Below are positions 32,857 to 41,347 of a stretch of 64,000 bases of DNA, in pieces (position 1 is the stretch's first letter; every line of letters begins with the position of its first letter). The DNA comes from JAFKFH01 sp017307375 (GTDB lineage Bacteria; Pseudomonadota; Alphaproteobacteria; Ferrovibrionales; Ferrovibrionaceae): positions 1,860,001 through 1,924,000 of the forward strand of contig OZ245874.1 in the NCBI GenBank assembly GCA_965229335.1, read 5' to 3'. The position numbers and the translations under genes are program-made. Below the pieces are notes generated by a model that worked only from the letters and a program-made list of their open reading frames with translations, was not told the DNA's origin and ran no database searches.

Positions 32857-34641
32857 TCACGGCCGCAGGCCCCAGGACGCCGGCACGGCGATCGGGATGT
32901 CCAGCGCCATCTGGGCAAAGCCCTTGGCCAGCGGATCGTTGCGCAGGCTGGCCATGCCGCCGCCGCCCAGCGCCTCGCGCAGCAGGAAGTTCATCGCCGA
33001 GATGCCCGGCACGTCGAAGCGCTCGACCGGCCCCTTGATCAGGTGGGCGAAATAGCCGGCGACGACGTCCGCTGTCAGCGCCGCGCGCAAAAGCGGCAGA
33101 TAGGCCGGGTCACGCGCAATGATGCCGATATTGGCGCTGTCGCCCTTGTCGCCCGACCGGGCCCAGGCCAGGCGGATCAGCGGTACCTCGACTGTCGGGC
33201 CATCGGCCGGTCGCGCCGCCACCGGTGCCGGCGCGGCATGCGTGGTTGGCCGGCCGGGGGCGGGCAGGACGACCGGGATCTCGGCATCGCCGAGGTGAAC
33301 CGACGGCGCCGGCAATGCCGCCTTGTCCAGCAGGAACGAAAACAGCCGCACGATCGGCACCGGCTTGGGCCGCCCGCCCGCCACGCCCGTGGTGCCGGGC
33401 GACCAGGAGGTGCCGGCCGGCGCGATCTCGCGGGCGAAGATGCCCAGCGCGGTCGGGTTCTCGTGTTCGACCCCGAGCTTCATGACCACCTCGCGGGCGC
33501 CGCGTGCGCGGCTATGCGGCCCGTAGCCGGCCTCGGCGCCCAGGATCTCGATATCGGTGGCGCGATAGTCGCCGAGATTGAGGTGGCGGAAGATGCCTCG
33601 CGTGCGTGCCAGGATGGCCTCGGCCGTGCGCTCGGCCTTGCGCGCGGCATCGATGCCGATGACGGTGAGCATGCCGAAGCAGCGCCAGCCGTCCATGTAG
33701 GTCGCCGAAACCTTGTAGGTGGCTGTCGGCGCCCGGCCGCGCGTGCCCGACACTTCGACCCGGTCGGGGCCGACCTGGGTCATTGTCACCGCGGTAAAAT
33801 CCGCGATGACGTCGGGCAGGATGTAGCTCGACGGATCGCCGACTTCGTACAGCATCTGCTCGGCGACGACGGCCGGCACGACGAGGCCGCCGGTGCCTGC
33901 GGGCTTGGTGACGACGAAGCTGCCGTCGGCGCGGCATTCGGCGATCGGATAGCCGATGTCCTCCCAGCGTTCGACCGCTTCCCAGTCGGTATGCAGCCCG
34001 CCGGAGCCTTGCGCGCCGCATTCGAGGATATGGCCGACCAGGCTGCCGGCCGCCAGGCGGTCGTACTCGTCGGGCGCCCAGCCGAATTCGTGCATCAGCG
34101 GCCCGAGCGCCAGCGCGCTGTCGACGCAGCGGCCGGTGATGACGATGTCGGCACCTTCGGCCAGGGCGGCGGCGATCGGCACGGCGCCGAGATAGGCATT
34201 GGCGCTGGCCAGCTTCTCGGGCAGGGCGATGCCGGAGAACATCTCGGCCACGCCCTTCTCGCGCAGGCCCGGGATCAGCGGCGTCACATCGTCGCCGGTG
34301 ATCACCGCCACCTTGAGGTCGACGCCCATCTCGGCGCACAGCGCCCGCAGCGCGGCGCCGCAGGCCGGCGGGTTGACCCCGCCGGCATTGGTGACGACCT
34401 TGATGCCCTTGCGGGCGATATCGCGCAGGATCGATTTCATCGCGGTGCCGACGAAGTCGGTGGCATAGCCCAGCGCCGGATCCTTGGTGCGGGCCCTGAC
34501 CAGCAGCGACATCGTCACCTCGGCCAGGTAGTCGTAGACCAGGTAGTCGACCTCGGCCCGCCGCACCAGCTGCGGACCGGCCACCGCGCTGTCGCCCCAG
34601 AAGCCTGACGCGCCGCCGATCCTGACGATCTTCTCGCTCAT
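32857..34641 (-). CDS. AtuA family (DUF1446) protein with C-terminal AtuA-like domain
   Basis: 594-aa protein. The first about 450 residues match the acyclic terpene utilisation AtuA/DUF1446 family (RIGGASGFWGDSAVAG; DFVGTAMKSILRDIA; VTNAGGVNPPACGAALRAL; VITGRCVDSALALGPLMHEF). The last about 110 residues form the second conserved piece (RLAWARSGDKGDSANIGII) that is a separate small protein in many genomes, so this is a natural fusion. AtuA has no established reaction; it is needed for citronellol/geraniol breakdown in Pseudomonas. Here it sits with a TRAP importer, CoA ligase subunits and crotonase-fold enzymes. Confidence 0.85.
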   Translation of the reverse strand: MSEKIVRIGGASGFWGDSAVAGPQLVRRAEVDYLVYDYLAEVTMSLLVRARTKDPALGYATDFVGTAMKSILRDIARKGIKVVTNAGGVNPPACGAALRALCAEMGVDLKVAVITGDDVTPLIPGLREKGVAEMFSGIALPEKLASANAYLGAVPIAAALAEGADIVITGRCVDSALALGPLMHEFGWAPDEYDRLAAGSLVGHILECGAQGSGGLHTDWEAVERWEDIGYPIAECRADGSFVVTKPAGTGGLVVPAVVAEQMLYEVGDPSSYILPDVIADFTAVTMTQVGPDRVEVSGTRGRAPTATYKVSATYMDGWRCFGMLTVIGIDAARKAERTAEAILARTRGIFRHLNLGDYRATDIEILGAEAGYGPHSRARGAREVVMKLGVEHENPTALGIFAREIAPAGTSWSPGTTGVAGGRPKPVPIVRLFSFLLDKAALPAPSVHLGDAEIPVVLPAPGRPTTHAAPAPVAARPADGPTVEVPLIRLAWARSGDKGDSANIGIIARDPAYLPLLRAALTADVVAGYFAHLIKGPVERFDVPGISAMNFLLREALGGGGMASLRNDPLAKGFAQMALDIPIAVPASWGLRP

Positions 34642-34651
34642 CGTTTTCTCC

Positions 34652-35434
34652 TCAGCGCCCGGTCCAGTTGGGCTTGCGCTTCTCGTTGAAGGCCGCGACG
34701 CCTTCGCGCGCATCCTCGGTCTGCGCCATCAGCGCGATCTGGCCTTCGGTGAAGGCGATCGCCTGATCGAAGGTCATCGAGCGGACGGCGCGCATCGCAT
34801 ACTTGCCGCGGCGGATCGCGGTCGGCGACTTGTCGGTGATGCGACCGAGCAGCCATTGCACCTTGGCGTCCAACTCGTCGGCCGGCACGACATGATTGAC
34901 CAGCCCGACCTCGCGGGCTTCGGCGGCGCCGATCGGTTCGCCGGTGATGCAGAGTTCGTTGAGCACGCGCGGGCTGACGAGATCCTGCAGGACCGACAGG
35001 ACCTGCATGGGGAACACGCCGATCTTGACCTCGGGCAGGCCGAAGATGGCGTGATCGGCTGCCACCGCCATATCGCACATGGCCAGCAGACCCATGCCGC
35101 CGGCCATGCAGACGCCGTTGATCCGCGCCACGATCGGCAGGTTGGTCGATTTGACCAGGCGCAGCAGATTGGCGTAGGCCGTGGTCGGTTCGGCCAGGTC
35201 GCGGCCGAAGGTCGAGGTGCCGACCGACAGGTCGGCCCCGGCGCAGAAGGCCTTCTCGCCTGCGCCCGTCAGCACGACGGCGCGCACGGCCGGATCGGCC
35301 GCCGCCTGGCGGATGCCGGCGGTCAGGCCTTCCAGCACGCCGGCCGACATCGCGTTGCGCCGCGTCTCGCGGTTGATGGTCAGCCACACGGCATGGTCGC
35401 GAACTTCGGTCAGCACTTCCTGATCGGTCGTCAT
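34652..35434 (-). CDS. Enoyl-CoA hydratase/isomerase family protein
   Basis: 260-aa crotonase-fold enzyme. The oxyanion-hole segments AFCAGADLSVG and CMAGGMGLLAMCDMAVA are clear. Of the two catalytic glutamates of classic hydratase, E135 (FGLPEVKIG, equals Glu164) is kept, but the Glu144 position is glycine (G115). This pattern is seen in some hydratase and isomerase branches such as methylglutaconyl-CoA-hydratase-like proteins, so the reaction may not be simple hydration. It lies 10 bases upstream of the AtuA-family gene. Confidence 0.88.
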   Translation of the reverse strand: MTTDQEVLTEVRDHAVWLTINRETRRNAMSAGVLEGLTAGIRQAAADPAVRAVVLTGAGEKAFCAGADLSVGTSTFGRDLAEPTTAYANLLRLVKSTNLPIVARINGVCMAGGMGLLAMCDMAVAADHAIFGLPEVKIGVFPMQVLSVLQDLVSPRVLNELCITGEPIGAAEAREVGLVNHVVPADELDAKVQWLLGRITDKSPTAIRRGKYAMRAVRSMTFDQAIAFTEGQIALMAQTEDAREGVAAFNEKRKPNWTGR

Positions 35435-35445
35435 CACACTCTCCT

Positions 35446-36453
35446 TCAACCCTGCTTGGCCGCGGCCTGAAAGGCCTTCAAGACGTCGGTTCCCGGCAAT
35501 TTGCGGTCGTCGAGGCGCTTGGCCCAGTCGCCCGTCACCGGCTCGAGCCGGCGGGCCAGGTCGGCGCGCTCGCCATCGTTCAGCCGCCAGGCCTTGCCGC
35601 CGGCCGCCTCGAATTCCTTCACCGCCTCTTCCTCCTGGTCGTCCGACACCTTGCAGAACGACTTGATCGTGGCCTCGCCGGCATCGGCCAGCGCCTTCTG
35701 GATCTCGGGCGACAGGCCCTGCCATTTCTTCAGGCTGATCGAATAGGTCGCGACCAGGCCGCCGAAGCTGGCGCCGACCGTGGTGTTCTTCACCACCGTC
35801 AACAGGTCGTAGGGTTTCATCGACCCGGCCGGCCCGACGGTGCCGTCGATCGTGCCGCGCAGCAGCGATTCGCGCACGTCGGGGGCGGCCAGCCGGATCG
35901 GCACGGCACCCAGCGTGCGCAACGTCAGGTCGAAGGCCCCGCCGGCCGCGCGGATCTTCAGGCCCTTGAGGTCGTCGAACTTTGCCAGGGGCGCGCCTCG
36001 CGTCGACACCTGGTAGGGCGAGATGGCGAAGGCCATCAGCGGCTTGACGCCGTTCGGCTTGAATTCGCGATCGTAGAGGATGCCGTCGCGGCTCAACGCC
36101 CAATAGGCGGCCGAACCCTGGCAGGCGGTGGCGAACATGCCGGGCAGCTCGCCCACCGCCGACAGCGGCATCTTCTCGGAGACGTAGGAGGGGACGATAT
36201 AGGCGATGTCCATCACCCCGGCCGTGGTCAGCTGCAGGAAGTCCTTCGCCTTGCCGAGCTGCTCGGTCGGATAGTACTCGAACTTCAGGGCCCCGTTCGC
36301 GTTCCTGGTCGCCTCGTCCATGAACTTCTTTGCGGCATGGACCGAGATGTAGTGCGACGTCGGAAAGGAATCGGCCAGTTTCAGCGTCACCTGCGCCGAG
36401 GCGGGCAGGGCGATGCAGGCGAAGGCGACACCGAGCGCCAGGGTCTTGTTCAT
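35446..36453 (-). CDS. dctP: TRAP transporter substrate-binding protein (DctP type)
   Basis: 335-aa periplasmic TRAP solute receptor with a signal peptide (MNKTLALGVAFACIALPASA) and the family's helical carboxylate-binding layout. The segment GLKIRAAGGAFDLTLRTLGA carries the arginine that usually pairs with a carboxylate. It delivers an organic acid to DctQM encoded upstream. ATG 36453 is chosen over 36492 because the signal peptide begins there. Confidence 0.92.
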   Translation of the reverse strand: MNKTLALGVAFACIALPASAQVTLKLADSFPTSHYISVHAAKKFMDEATRNANGALKFEYYPTEQLGKAKDFLQLTTAGVMDIAYIVPSYVSEKMPLSAVGELPGMFATACQGSAAYWALSRDGILYDREFKPNGVKPLMAFAISPYQVSTRGAPLAKFDDLKGLKIRAAGGAFDLTLRTLGAVPIRLAAPDVRESLLRGTIDGTVGPAGSMKPYDLLTVVKNTTVGASFGGLVATYSISLKKWQGLSPEIQKALADAGEATIKSFCKVSDDQEEEAVKEFEAAGGKAWRLNDGERADLARRLEPVTGDWAKRLDDRKLPGTDVLKAFQAAAKQG

Positions 36454-36464
36454 TGTTTCCTCCC

Positions 36465-37754
36465 TCAATTGGCCATCGTCGCCGGCAGCCACAGCACGAT
36501 GGCCGGGAAGGCTGCGAGCAGCGCGATCAGCAGGATATGGGCGATCACATGCGGGGTGACGCCGGCGAAGACCTCGCCGACCGGCCTGCCGGTGTAGCGG
36601 GCGACGACGAAGACGTTCATCCCGACCGGCGGCGTCACCAGCCCGACCTCGGCGGTCAGGATGACGATGATGCCGAACCAGACGCCGTCATAGCCCAGGG
36701 CCTTGATGACCGGGACCAGGATCGGCACGGTCAGGATCAGGATCGCGACCTGGTCGAGAAAGCAGCCGAGCACCAGGTACATCAGAATGATGATGGCGAT
36801 GATCGCATAGGGCGGCACGTCGAGACCGGCGATGAACGAGACGAAGCCCTGCGTGGTCTGGGTGATGGTCAGGCAGTAGCTGAAGATATGGGCGCCGACG
36901 ATGATCATCGCGATCATCGCCGAAGTGCGCGCCGCACCCTCGAGCGCGGTGAAAAGCGCGGACCAGGTCATCTTGCGGCGGAACACGGCGATGGCGAGTG
37001 CGCCAGCCGCGCCGAGGCAGGCGGCCTCGGTCGGGGTGGCGACGCCGAGATAGATGACGCCGGTGACCAGCAGCATCAGCACCGCCATCGACCCGGTGAC
37101 GCGCAGCGATGCGATCTTCTCGCCCAGCGAATAGCGCCGGCCCGGCGGGGCGCGGCGCTGGTCCATCAGCACCAGGACGACGACGGTGGCCGCGATGGTC
37201 AGCGTCACCAGGATGCCCGGGACGATGCCGGCGATCAGCATGGCCGAGACGCTTTCGCCGGCGACCAGTGCATAGAGGATCGCGGCCATCGACGGCGGGA
37301 TCAGCATGGCCAGCGTGCCGGAGATCGCGACCACGCCGTTGGCGAGGTTGCGCTCATAGCCGTGGCGCAGCATGGCCGGCAGCGAGGTCGAGGCAAGCGT
37401 CGCCGCGCCCGCGGTCGACGAGCCGGAAATCGCGCCGAAACCGGCTCCGGCAAGGGCCGTGGCCACGGCGAGCCCGCCGGGCAGCCGGCCGACCCAGACC
37501 ACCATGGTATCGAACAGTTCGTCGGCGATCCGGCTGACGATGACGATCTCGGCCATCAGGATGAACATCGGGATCGACAGCAGTTCGTAGGTCGAGACCG
37601 ATGTCAGCGGCGTGGTCGCCAGGATCCCCATGACGGTCGAGAAGCCGCCGATCAGGTAGAGCCCGACCATGCCGGCGACGCCCATGGCATAGGCGACCGG
37701 CAGGCCGATGGCGAGCAGCAGCAGCAGCAGGCCGGTGATCGTCGCCGCGATCAT
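36465..37754 (-). CDS. dctM: TRAP transporter large permease (DctM type)
   Basis: 429-aa membrane protein with about twelve hydrophobic helices. DctM landmarks are PMFILMAEIVIVSRIADELF, GAISGSSTAGAATLASTSLP, and TPPVGMNVFVVARYTGR. It imports the acid with a sodium or proton gradient. Its ATG at 37754 overlaps the dctQ stop by 4 bases; a longer upstream frame has no support. Confidence 0.93.
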   Translation of the reverse strand: MIAATITGLLLLLLAIGLPVAYAMGVAGMVGLYLIGGFSTVMGILATTPLTSVSTYELLSIPMFILMAEIVIVSRIADELFDTMVVWVGRLPGGLAVATALAGAGFGAISGSSTAGAATLASTSLPAMLRHGYERNLANGVVAISGTLAMLIPPSMAAILYALVAGESVSAMLIAGIVPGILVTLTIAATVVVLVLMDQRRAPPGRRYSLGEKIASLRVTGSMAVLMLLVTGVIYLGVATPTEAACLGAAGALAIAVFRRKMTWSALFTALEGAARTSAMIAMIIVGAHIFSYCLTITQTTQGFVSFIAGLDVPPYAIIAIIILMYLVLGCFLDQVAILILTVPILVPVIKALGYDGVWFGIIVILTAEVGLVTPPVGMNVFVVARYTGRPVGEVFAGVTPHVIAHILLIALLAAFPAIVLWLPATMAN

Positions 37755-38248
37755 GCGGCACCCATGGCGCGGCGCGATTCTGCCACGAGTTCGAGGGCGA
37801 AGCGGCCGAGCAGCGGAGTCAGGCCGAGCGGGATCAGCAGATAGACCGGCCACAACGGCCAGGCGATCGCGCCGTCCGAGGCCAGCCCGTCGCGCCAGGC
37901 TTCCCAGAAGCTCGCCGCCCCGGCCCACCAGATCAGGGCGAACATGACGATGACGAAGATGCCGGCGACGGCCAGCGCCCCTGCCCGCAGCCGCGGCGGT
38001 AGCAGGTTGGCGATGACGTCGACATTGACGTGCTGGTGCCTCGCCTGCGTCGCCGAAACCGCCAGGAAGAAGGCCGCTGCCATCAGATAGGTGCCGATCA
38101 GTTCGAACGACCAGGTCAGCGGCGCATTGAAGGCATAGCGCATGACGACGTCGACCACGGTGACACCCATCATGGCCAGGAAGGTCAGCGAGGCGACAAA
38201 CAGCGCGACGCGCTCGATCATGTCCAGAACCCTGGCAAGCGCGGTCAC
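37751..38248 (-). CDS. dctQ: TRAP transporter small permease (DctQ type)
   Basis: 165-aa membrane protein with four predicted helices, typical of DctQ (FLAMMGVTVVDVVMRYAFNA; ARHQHVNVDVIANLLPPRL). The start is GTG 38248, overlapping the stop of the SucD-like gene (GTGA), which argues for coupled translation; there is no suitable ATG. A longer open frame upstream reads through the SucD-like gene in the wrong frame and is rejected. Confidence 0.9.
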   Translation of the reverse strand: MTALARVLDMIERVALFVASLTFLAMMGVTVVDVVMRYAFNAPLTWSFELIGTYLMAAAFFLAVSATQARHQHVNVDVIANLLPPRLRAGALAVAGIFVIVMFALIWWAGAASFWEAWRDGLASDGAIAWPLWPVYLLIPLGLTPLLGRFALELVAESRRAMGAA

Positions 38249-39111
38249 CGGGTCAGCTCCGCCAGAAGTGTCGCGACTGCCATCGGGGACTCGGCGACAC
38301 GGGCGCCGGCCTCGGCCAGGGCGGCCCGCTTGGCCGCGGCGGTTTCGCGGTCGGCACCGATCAGGGCGCCGGCATGGCCCATGCGCTTGCCCGGCGGGGC
38401 ATGGCGCCCGACGACCAGGGCGACCACCGGCTTGCCGGCCGCCGCGATCACGTCGAGCATCGCATATTCCTTCCCGCCGCCGATCTCGCCGAGATAGGCG
38501 ACCGCATCGGTCGCCGGATCGGCCAGGAAGGCCTGCAGCCATTCATGCGGGTTGCGGCCGGCCATCATGTCCCCGCCGATATGCACCGCCGTGCTCTGGC
38601 CGATGCCGGCCTGGCTGAGGATGCGGGTCGTGGTCAGGGTCAGTGTGCCGCTGCGGCCGATCACGCCGATCCGGCCGGGCCGGGCGAAGCCGGGCGCGAT
38701 CGACCCGAGCAGCGCGGCGCCCGGACTGATCATGCCGAGCGAATTGGGCCCGACGACCCACATGCCGTGCTCGCGGGCGACGGCGAGCGCCTCGAGCGTG
38801 TCATGCACCGGCACGAATTCGGCGGCCACCGCCGCCAACCTGATGCCGGCCTCCGCACATTCGATCAGCGCGTCGCGCGCGCCGGCGGCCGGCGTATAGA
38901 CCATGGCCGTATCGGCCCCGGCCGCGGCGACGGCTTCCGCCACCGTGTCGAAGGCGGGAACGTCGTCGATGATCTCGCCGCCGCGACCCGCCGAGACCGA
39001 AGCGACGACGATGGTACCGGACTGGCGCATGGTCTGGACCTGGGCGCGGCCATAGGCGCCGGTGGCGCCGATCACGGCCACGCGTGCCGAAGCGTCGAGC
39101 AGGACGGCCAT
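38245..39111 (-). CDS. Succinyl-CoA synthetase alpha-subunit-like CoA-binding protein
   Basis: 288-aa SucD-like subunit. The N-terminal CoA-binding Rossmann fold has VAVIGATGAYGRAQVQTM and VVGPNSLGMISPG. The phosphohistidine is H246 (GKRMGHAGALIG), the same number as in E. coli SucD, with the EIGG motif at 209-212. It should form the ligase with the SucC-like protein at 31695-32831. Here alpha and beta genes are split by dctQMP, a crotonase gene and the AtuA gene, but remain in one operon. Confidence 0.88.
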   Translation of the reverse strand: MAVLLDASARVAVIGATGAYGRAQVQTMRQSGTIVVASVSAGRGGEIIDDVPAFDTVAEAVAAAGADTAMVYTPAAGARDALIECAEAGIRLAAVAAEFVPVHDTLEALAVAREHGMWVVGPNSLGMISPGAALLGSIAPGFARPGRIGVIGRSGTLTLTTTRILSQAGIGQSTAVHIGGDMMAGRNPHEWLQAFLADPATDAVAYLGEIGGGKEYAMLDVIAAAGKPVVALVVGRHAPPGKRMGHAGALIGADRETAAAKRAALAEAGARVAESPMAVATLLAELTR

Positions 39112-39114
39112 GGG

Positions 39115-39903
39115 TCAGGCGAGCCCGGCGAACAGCGCCGGTTCCTTGGCGAGAAAGCGCCGCACCGCTTCCTTGTGAAAGTCGGAGGTGAAGCAGATGC
39201 CCTGGTAGGCCGCCTCGATCTCCAGGTTGGCGCGCAGGTCCTGCGACTGGGCCTGGTTCAGGGCCTGCTTGGCAAGGCCGAAGGCATCGGGCGACGCGGT
39301 CGCGATCCGTGCCGCCAGCGCCAGCGACGCCTGCGGCAGGGCCGCCCGGTCATGGATTGCGTAGACGATGCCGAGCGCATGCGCCTCGGCGGCGTCGATG
39401 GTGCGGGCCGAGAAGACGAGTTCCTTGGCGCGCTGCAGCCCGACGATGCGCGGCAGCAGGTGCAGCCCGGCGAAATCGGGTACCAGCCCGACCCGGGCGA
39501 AGGACTGGGCAAAGCGCGCCTCGGGCGTGGCCAGGATGAAATCGGCGGCCAGCGCCAGATTGAACCCGGCGCCTGCGGCATGGCCGTCGACAGCGGCGAT
39601 GACCGGCCGGTCCAGCATCACCCATTCCTGCAGCCAGTCGATGTTGCTGCGCAGGCGGTCGCGTCCGGCCGCCGCATCGGGGATGGCGCCTTGCATCGAG
39701 GCCAGATCGCCGCCGGCGCAGAAGCTGTTGCCGGCACCGGCGATGATGACGGCGCGCACGCCCTTGTCCCGGCGGATCTCGCCGACCGCCCGTGCCAGCT
39801 CGTTGCGCATGGCAAGGTCGAGGGCGTTGCGCCGCTCCGGCCGGTTCAGCGTGATCGACGCGATCCCGTCGACCACCGCGTAGCGGATGGCCTGGTACTC
39901 CAT
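39115..39903 (-). CDS. Enoyl-CoA hydratase/isomerase family protein, PaaG-like active site
   Basis: 262-aa crotonase-fold enzyme with oxyanion-hole segments NSFCAGGDLASM and AAGAGFNLALAADF. At the catalytic position the motif FARVGLVPDFAGLHLLPRIVG in pieces carries D143 instead of glutamate, as in PaaG-type 2,3-dehydroadipyl/1,2-epoxyphenylacetyl-CoA isomerases. It is thus likely an isomerase and not a classic hydratase. It is the first structural gene after gntR; the SucD-like gene follows by 3 bases. Confidence 0.88.
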   Translation of the reverse strand: MEYQAIRYAVVDGIASITLNRPERRNALDLAMRNELARAVGEIRRDKGVRAVIIAGAGNSFCAGGDLASMQGAIPDAAAGRDRLRSNIDWLQEWVMLDRPVIAAVDGHAAGAGFNLALAADFILATPEARFAQSFARVGLVPDFAGLHLLPRIVGLQRAKELVFSARTIDAAEAHALGIVYAIHDRAALPQASLALAARIATASPDAFGLAKQALNQAQSQDLRANLEIEAAYQGICFTSDFHKEAVRRFLAKEPALFAGLA

Positions 39904-39931
39904 CTGGGCGTCTCCTCCGGTCGCTGGCTTG

Positions 39932-40684
39932 TTACCAGACGTGCTTGATGTAGGTCGACAGGTCGCGCTCCGAGCCGAAGCGGTCGCCGCGATAGGAAAA
40001 CTGTCCGAAATAGATGATGCGCTCGGCCTCGTCGCAGAAGACGCGGGCCAGCCGGGCCACCGGCGCCGACATCGGATAGGCCAGGGCCGCGGCTTCCTCG
40101 AAATCGGCGGCGGCGACGGTCAGTCGCTCGCGCCCGGTGGCGAGGGCGGGGGCTGCGTGCATCTTGACCAGCCGCGCGAGCTTCTCGCGCTCGTCGGCAC
40201 CGCTCGGCAGGCGGCGGTACAAGTCGCGCTCGATGTGGATTTCCATCACGCAATAGGGCGCCCCGCCCTCGGAATGGATCTTGCGCACCCGCATGTAAGG
40301 CCCCGCCGGCTGGCCGAAGAAGCGGCCGGCCTCGGGCAGTTCGGCGACCTCGCTGCGATCGAGCACGGTGATGACATGGTCGGCCGCCATCACCAGCATC
40401 GGTTCCATGACGGTGTAAAGCGGGGCGGCGTCAGGCCGGCTGGCGTCAAAGGTGACGGCGGTGCGGCGGCCGCGCTGGCTCGATACCAGCCCCTCCGTCG
40501 CCAGCATCTGCAGGGCCTGGCGCACGGTCACACGGGCGACGCCATAGCGGATGCAGAGCTCCTCGATGGTGGGGATTTCGGCGCCATTGGCCCAGAAACC
40601 GGCCTTGATCTGCGCCCGCATGATGCTGGCGAGCTGTACGTACAGCGCGATCGGACCGGGCTGAAGCTTCTGCGACTGCGACAT
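39932..40684 (-). CDS. GntR family regulator, HutC type (UTRA domain)
   Basis: 250-aa regulator with an N-terminal winged helix (ALYVQLASIMRAQIKAGFW; ELCIRYGVARVTVRQALQML; ATEGLVSSQRGRRT) and a C-terminal UTRA ligand domain. It is the first gene of the TRAP/CoA-ligase operon, 28 bases before the next gene. No ribosome site precedes ATG 40684, and the predicted start site falls on the ATG itself, so the mRNA may be leaderless. A perfect 12-bp palindrome over its -10 element suggests autorepression. Confidence 0.9.
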   Translation of the reverse strand: MSQSQKLQPGPIALYVQLASIMRAQIKAGFWANGAEIPTIEELCIRYGVARVTVRQALQMLATEGLVSSQRGRRTAVTFDASRPDAAPLYTVMEPMLVMAADHVITVLDRSEVAELPEAGRFFGQPAGPYMRVRKIHSEGGAPYCVMEIHIERDLYRRLPSGADEREKLARLVKMHAAPALATGRERLTVAAADFEEAAALAYPMSAPVARLARVFCDEAERIIYFGQFSYRGDRFGSERDLSTYIKHVW

Positions 40685-40686
40685 AG

Positions 40687-40698
40687 CCTATTAATAGG
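40687..40698 (-). promoter_or_regulatory. Palindromic operator CCTATTAATAGG
   Basis: A perfect 12-bp palindrome overlapping the -10 element of the gntR promoter, 3 bases before its ATG. Placement suits autorepression of the operon by the GntR/HutC protein. Confidence 0.6.
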
Positions 40699-40720
40699 AC
40701 TACCAGTTATCTTCGGTCAA
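40691..40720 (-). promoter_or_regulatory. Promoter of the GntR/TRAP operon
   Basis: On the minus strand TTGACC (40720-40715) and TATTAA (40696-40691) are 18 bases apart. The start site should be at or within a few bases of the gntR ATG (40684). Confidence 0.5.
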
Positions 40721-40727
40721 GGGTGCC

Positions 40728-40755
40728 TTGCAACCGACGCTTAGGTATCTAATAT
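40728..40755 (+). promoter_or_regulatory. Promoter of the marR gene
   Basis: TTGCAA (40728-40733) and TAATAT (40750-40755) are 16 bases apart. The MarR-like site at 40740-40753 lies between and over them, so a bound repressor would block polymerase. Confidence 0.5.
40740..40753 (+). promoter_or_regulatory. MarR-type operator CTTAGGTATCTAAT (site 1)
   Basis: Quasi-palindrome with TTAG and CTAA half-sites. A copy differing at one of 14 positions (CTTAGGTCTCTAAT) is at 50753-50766 in front of the NitT/TauT-type operon. Confidence 0.6.
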
Positions 40756-40780
40756 CCAGATCGTTGCAGAGGGGGAAACC

Positions 40781-41347
40781 TTGGGCCGGACGAACGCTGG
40801 CGGCGAGTCGACGAAGGTCATCCTGCGTCACTGGCGCGAGGTGGTGCCCGATGATCGTCTGGCCCATCTGGTCAAGGATGCCACGCGCGCCCTGGTCCGT
40901 GCGCTGCAGGCACGGCTGGCGGCACACGGCGTGTCGTTCGGACACTGGTCATTCCTTCGCATCCTGTGGGAGCGTGACGGGCTGACCCAGCGCGAACTGA
41001 GCGAGCAGGCCGGGGTGATGGAGCCGACCACCTTCGCCGCCCTGAAGGCGATGGAGAAGCTCGGCTATGTCACCCGCGACCAGATGCCGGACAATCGCCG
41101 CAAGGTCTTTGTTCATCTGACGCCTTATGGCCGGTCGCTGCGCGACCGGCTGGTGCCGCTGGCCGAGGAGGTCAACCGCCTTGCCATTGCGGGGGTGCCC
41201 GATGCCGACGTGGCGGCGACGCGGCGGACCCTGCTTGCGGTGATCGAGAACCTGGCCGCCGACGAGGCCGCCGCCGCGCTCGTCCAGCGCCGCATACCCT
41301 CGACGCGCGAGATGGCGCGGCGCGTCTCGATCGCCGCTAAGGGCTGA
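40781..41347 (+). CDS. MarR family transcriptional regulator
   Basis: 188-aa MarR protein. The winged helix is clear (FLRILWERDGLTQRELSEQA; VMEPTTFAALKAMEKLGYVT; DQMPDNRRKVFVHLTPYG). The start is TTG 40781, 6 bases after GGGGG. MarR proteins near acyl-CoA ligases often sense a CoA thioester. The shared operator in the importer/hydrolase/ligase promoter (50753-50766) makes that operon its likely target. Its last 11 bases overlap the convergent ketopantoate-reductase-like gene. Confidence 0.9.
   Translation: MGRTNAGGESTKVILRHWREVVPDDRLAHLVKDATRALVRALQARLAAHGVSFGHWSFLRILWERDGLTQRELSEQAGVMEPTTFAALKAMEKLGYVTRDQMPDNRRKVFVHLTPYGRSLRDRLVPLAEEVNRLAIAGVPDADVAATRRTLLAVIENLAADEAAAALVQRRIPSTREMARRVSIAAKG

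Noticed and set aside
36330..37844. A 504-codon plus-strand frame opposite dctM
   Set aside because: Extremely His/Asp/Arg/Gln-rich antisense composition; the dctM helices on the minus strand are unmistakable.
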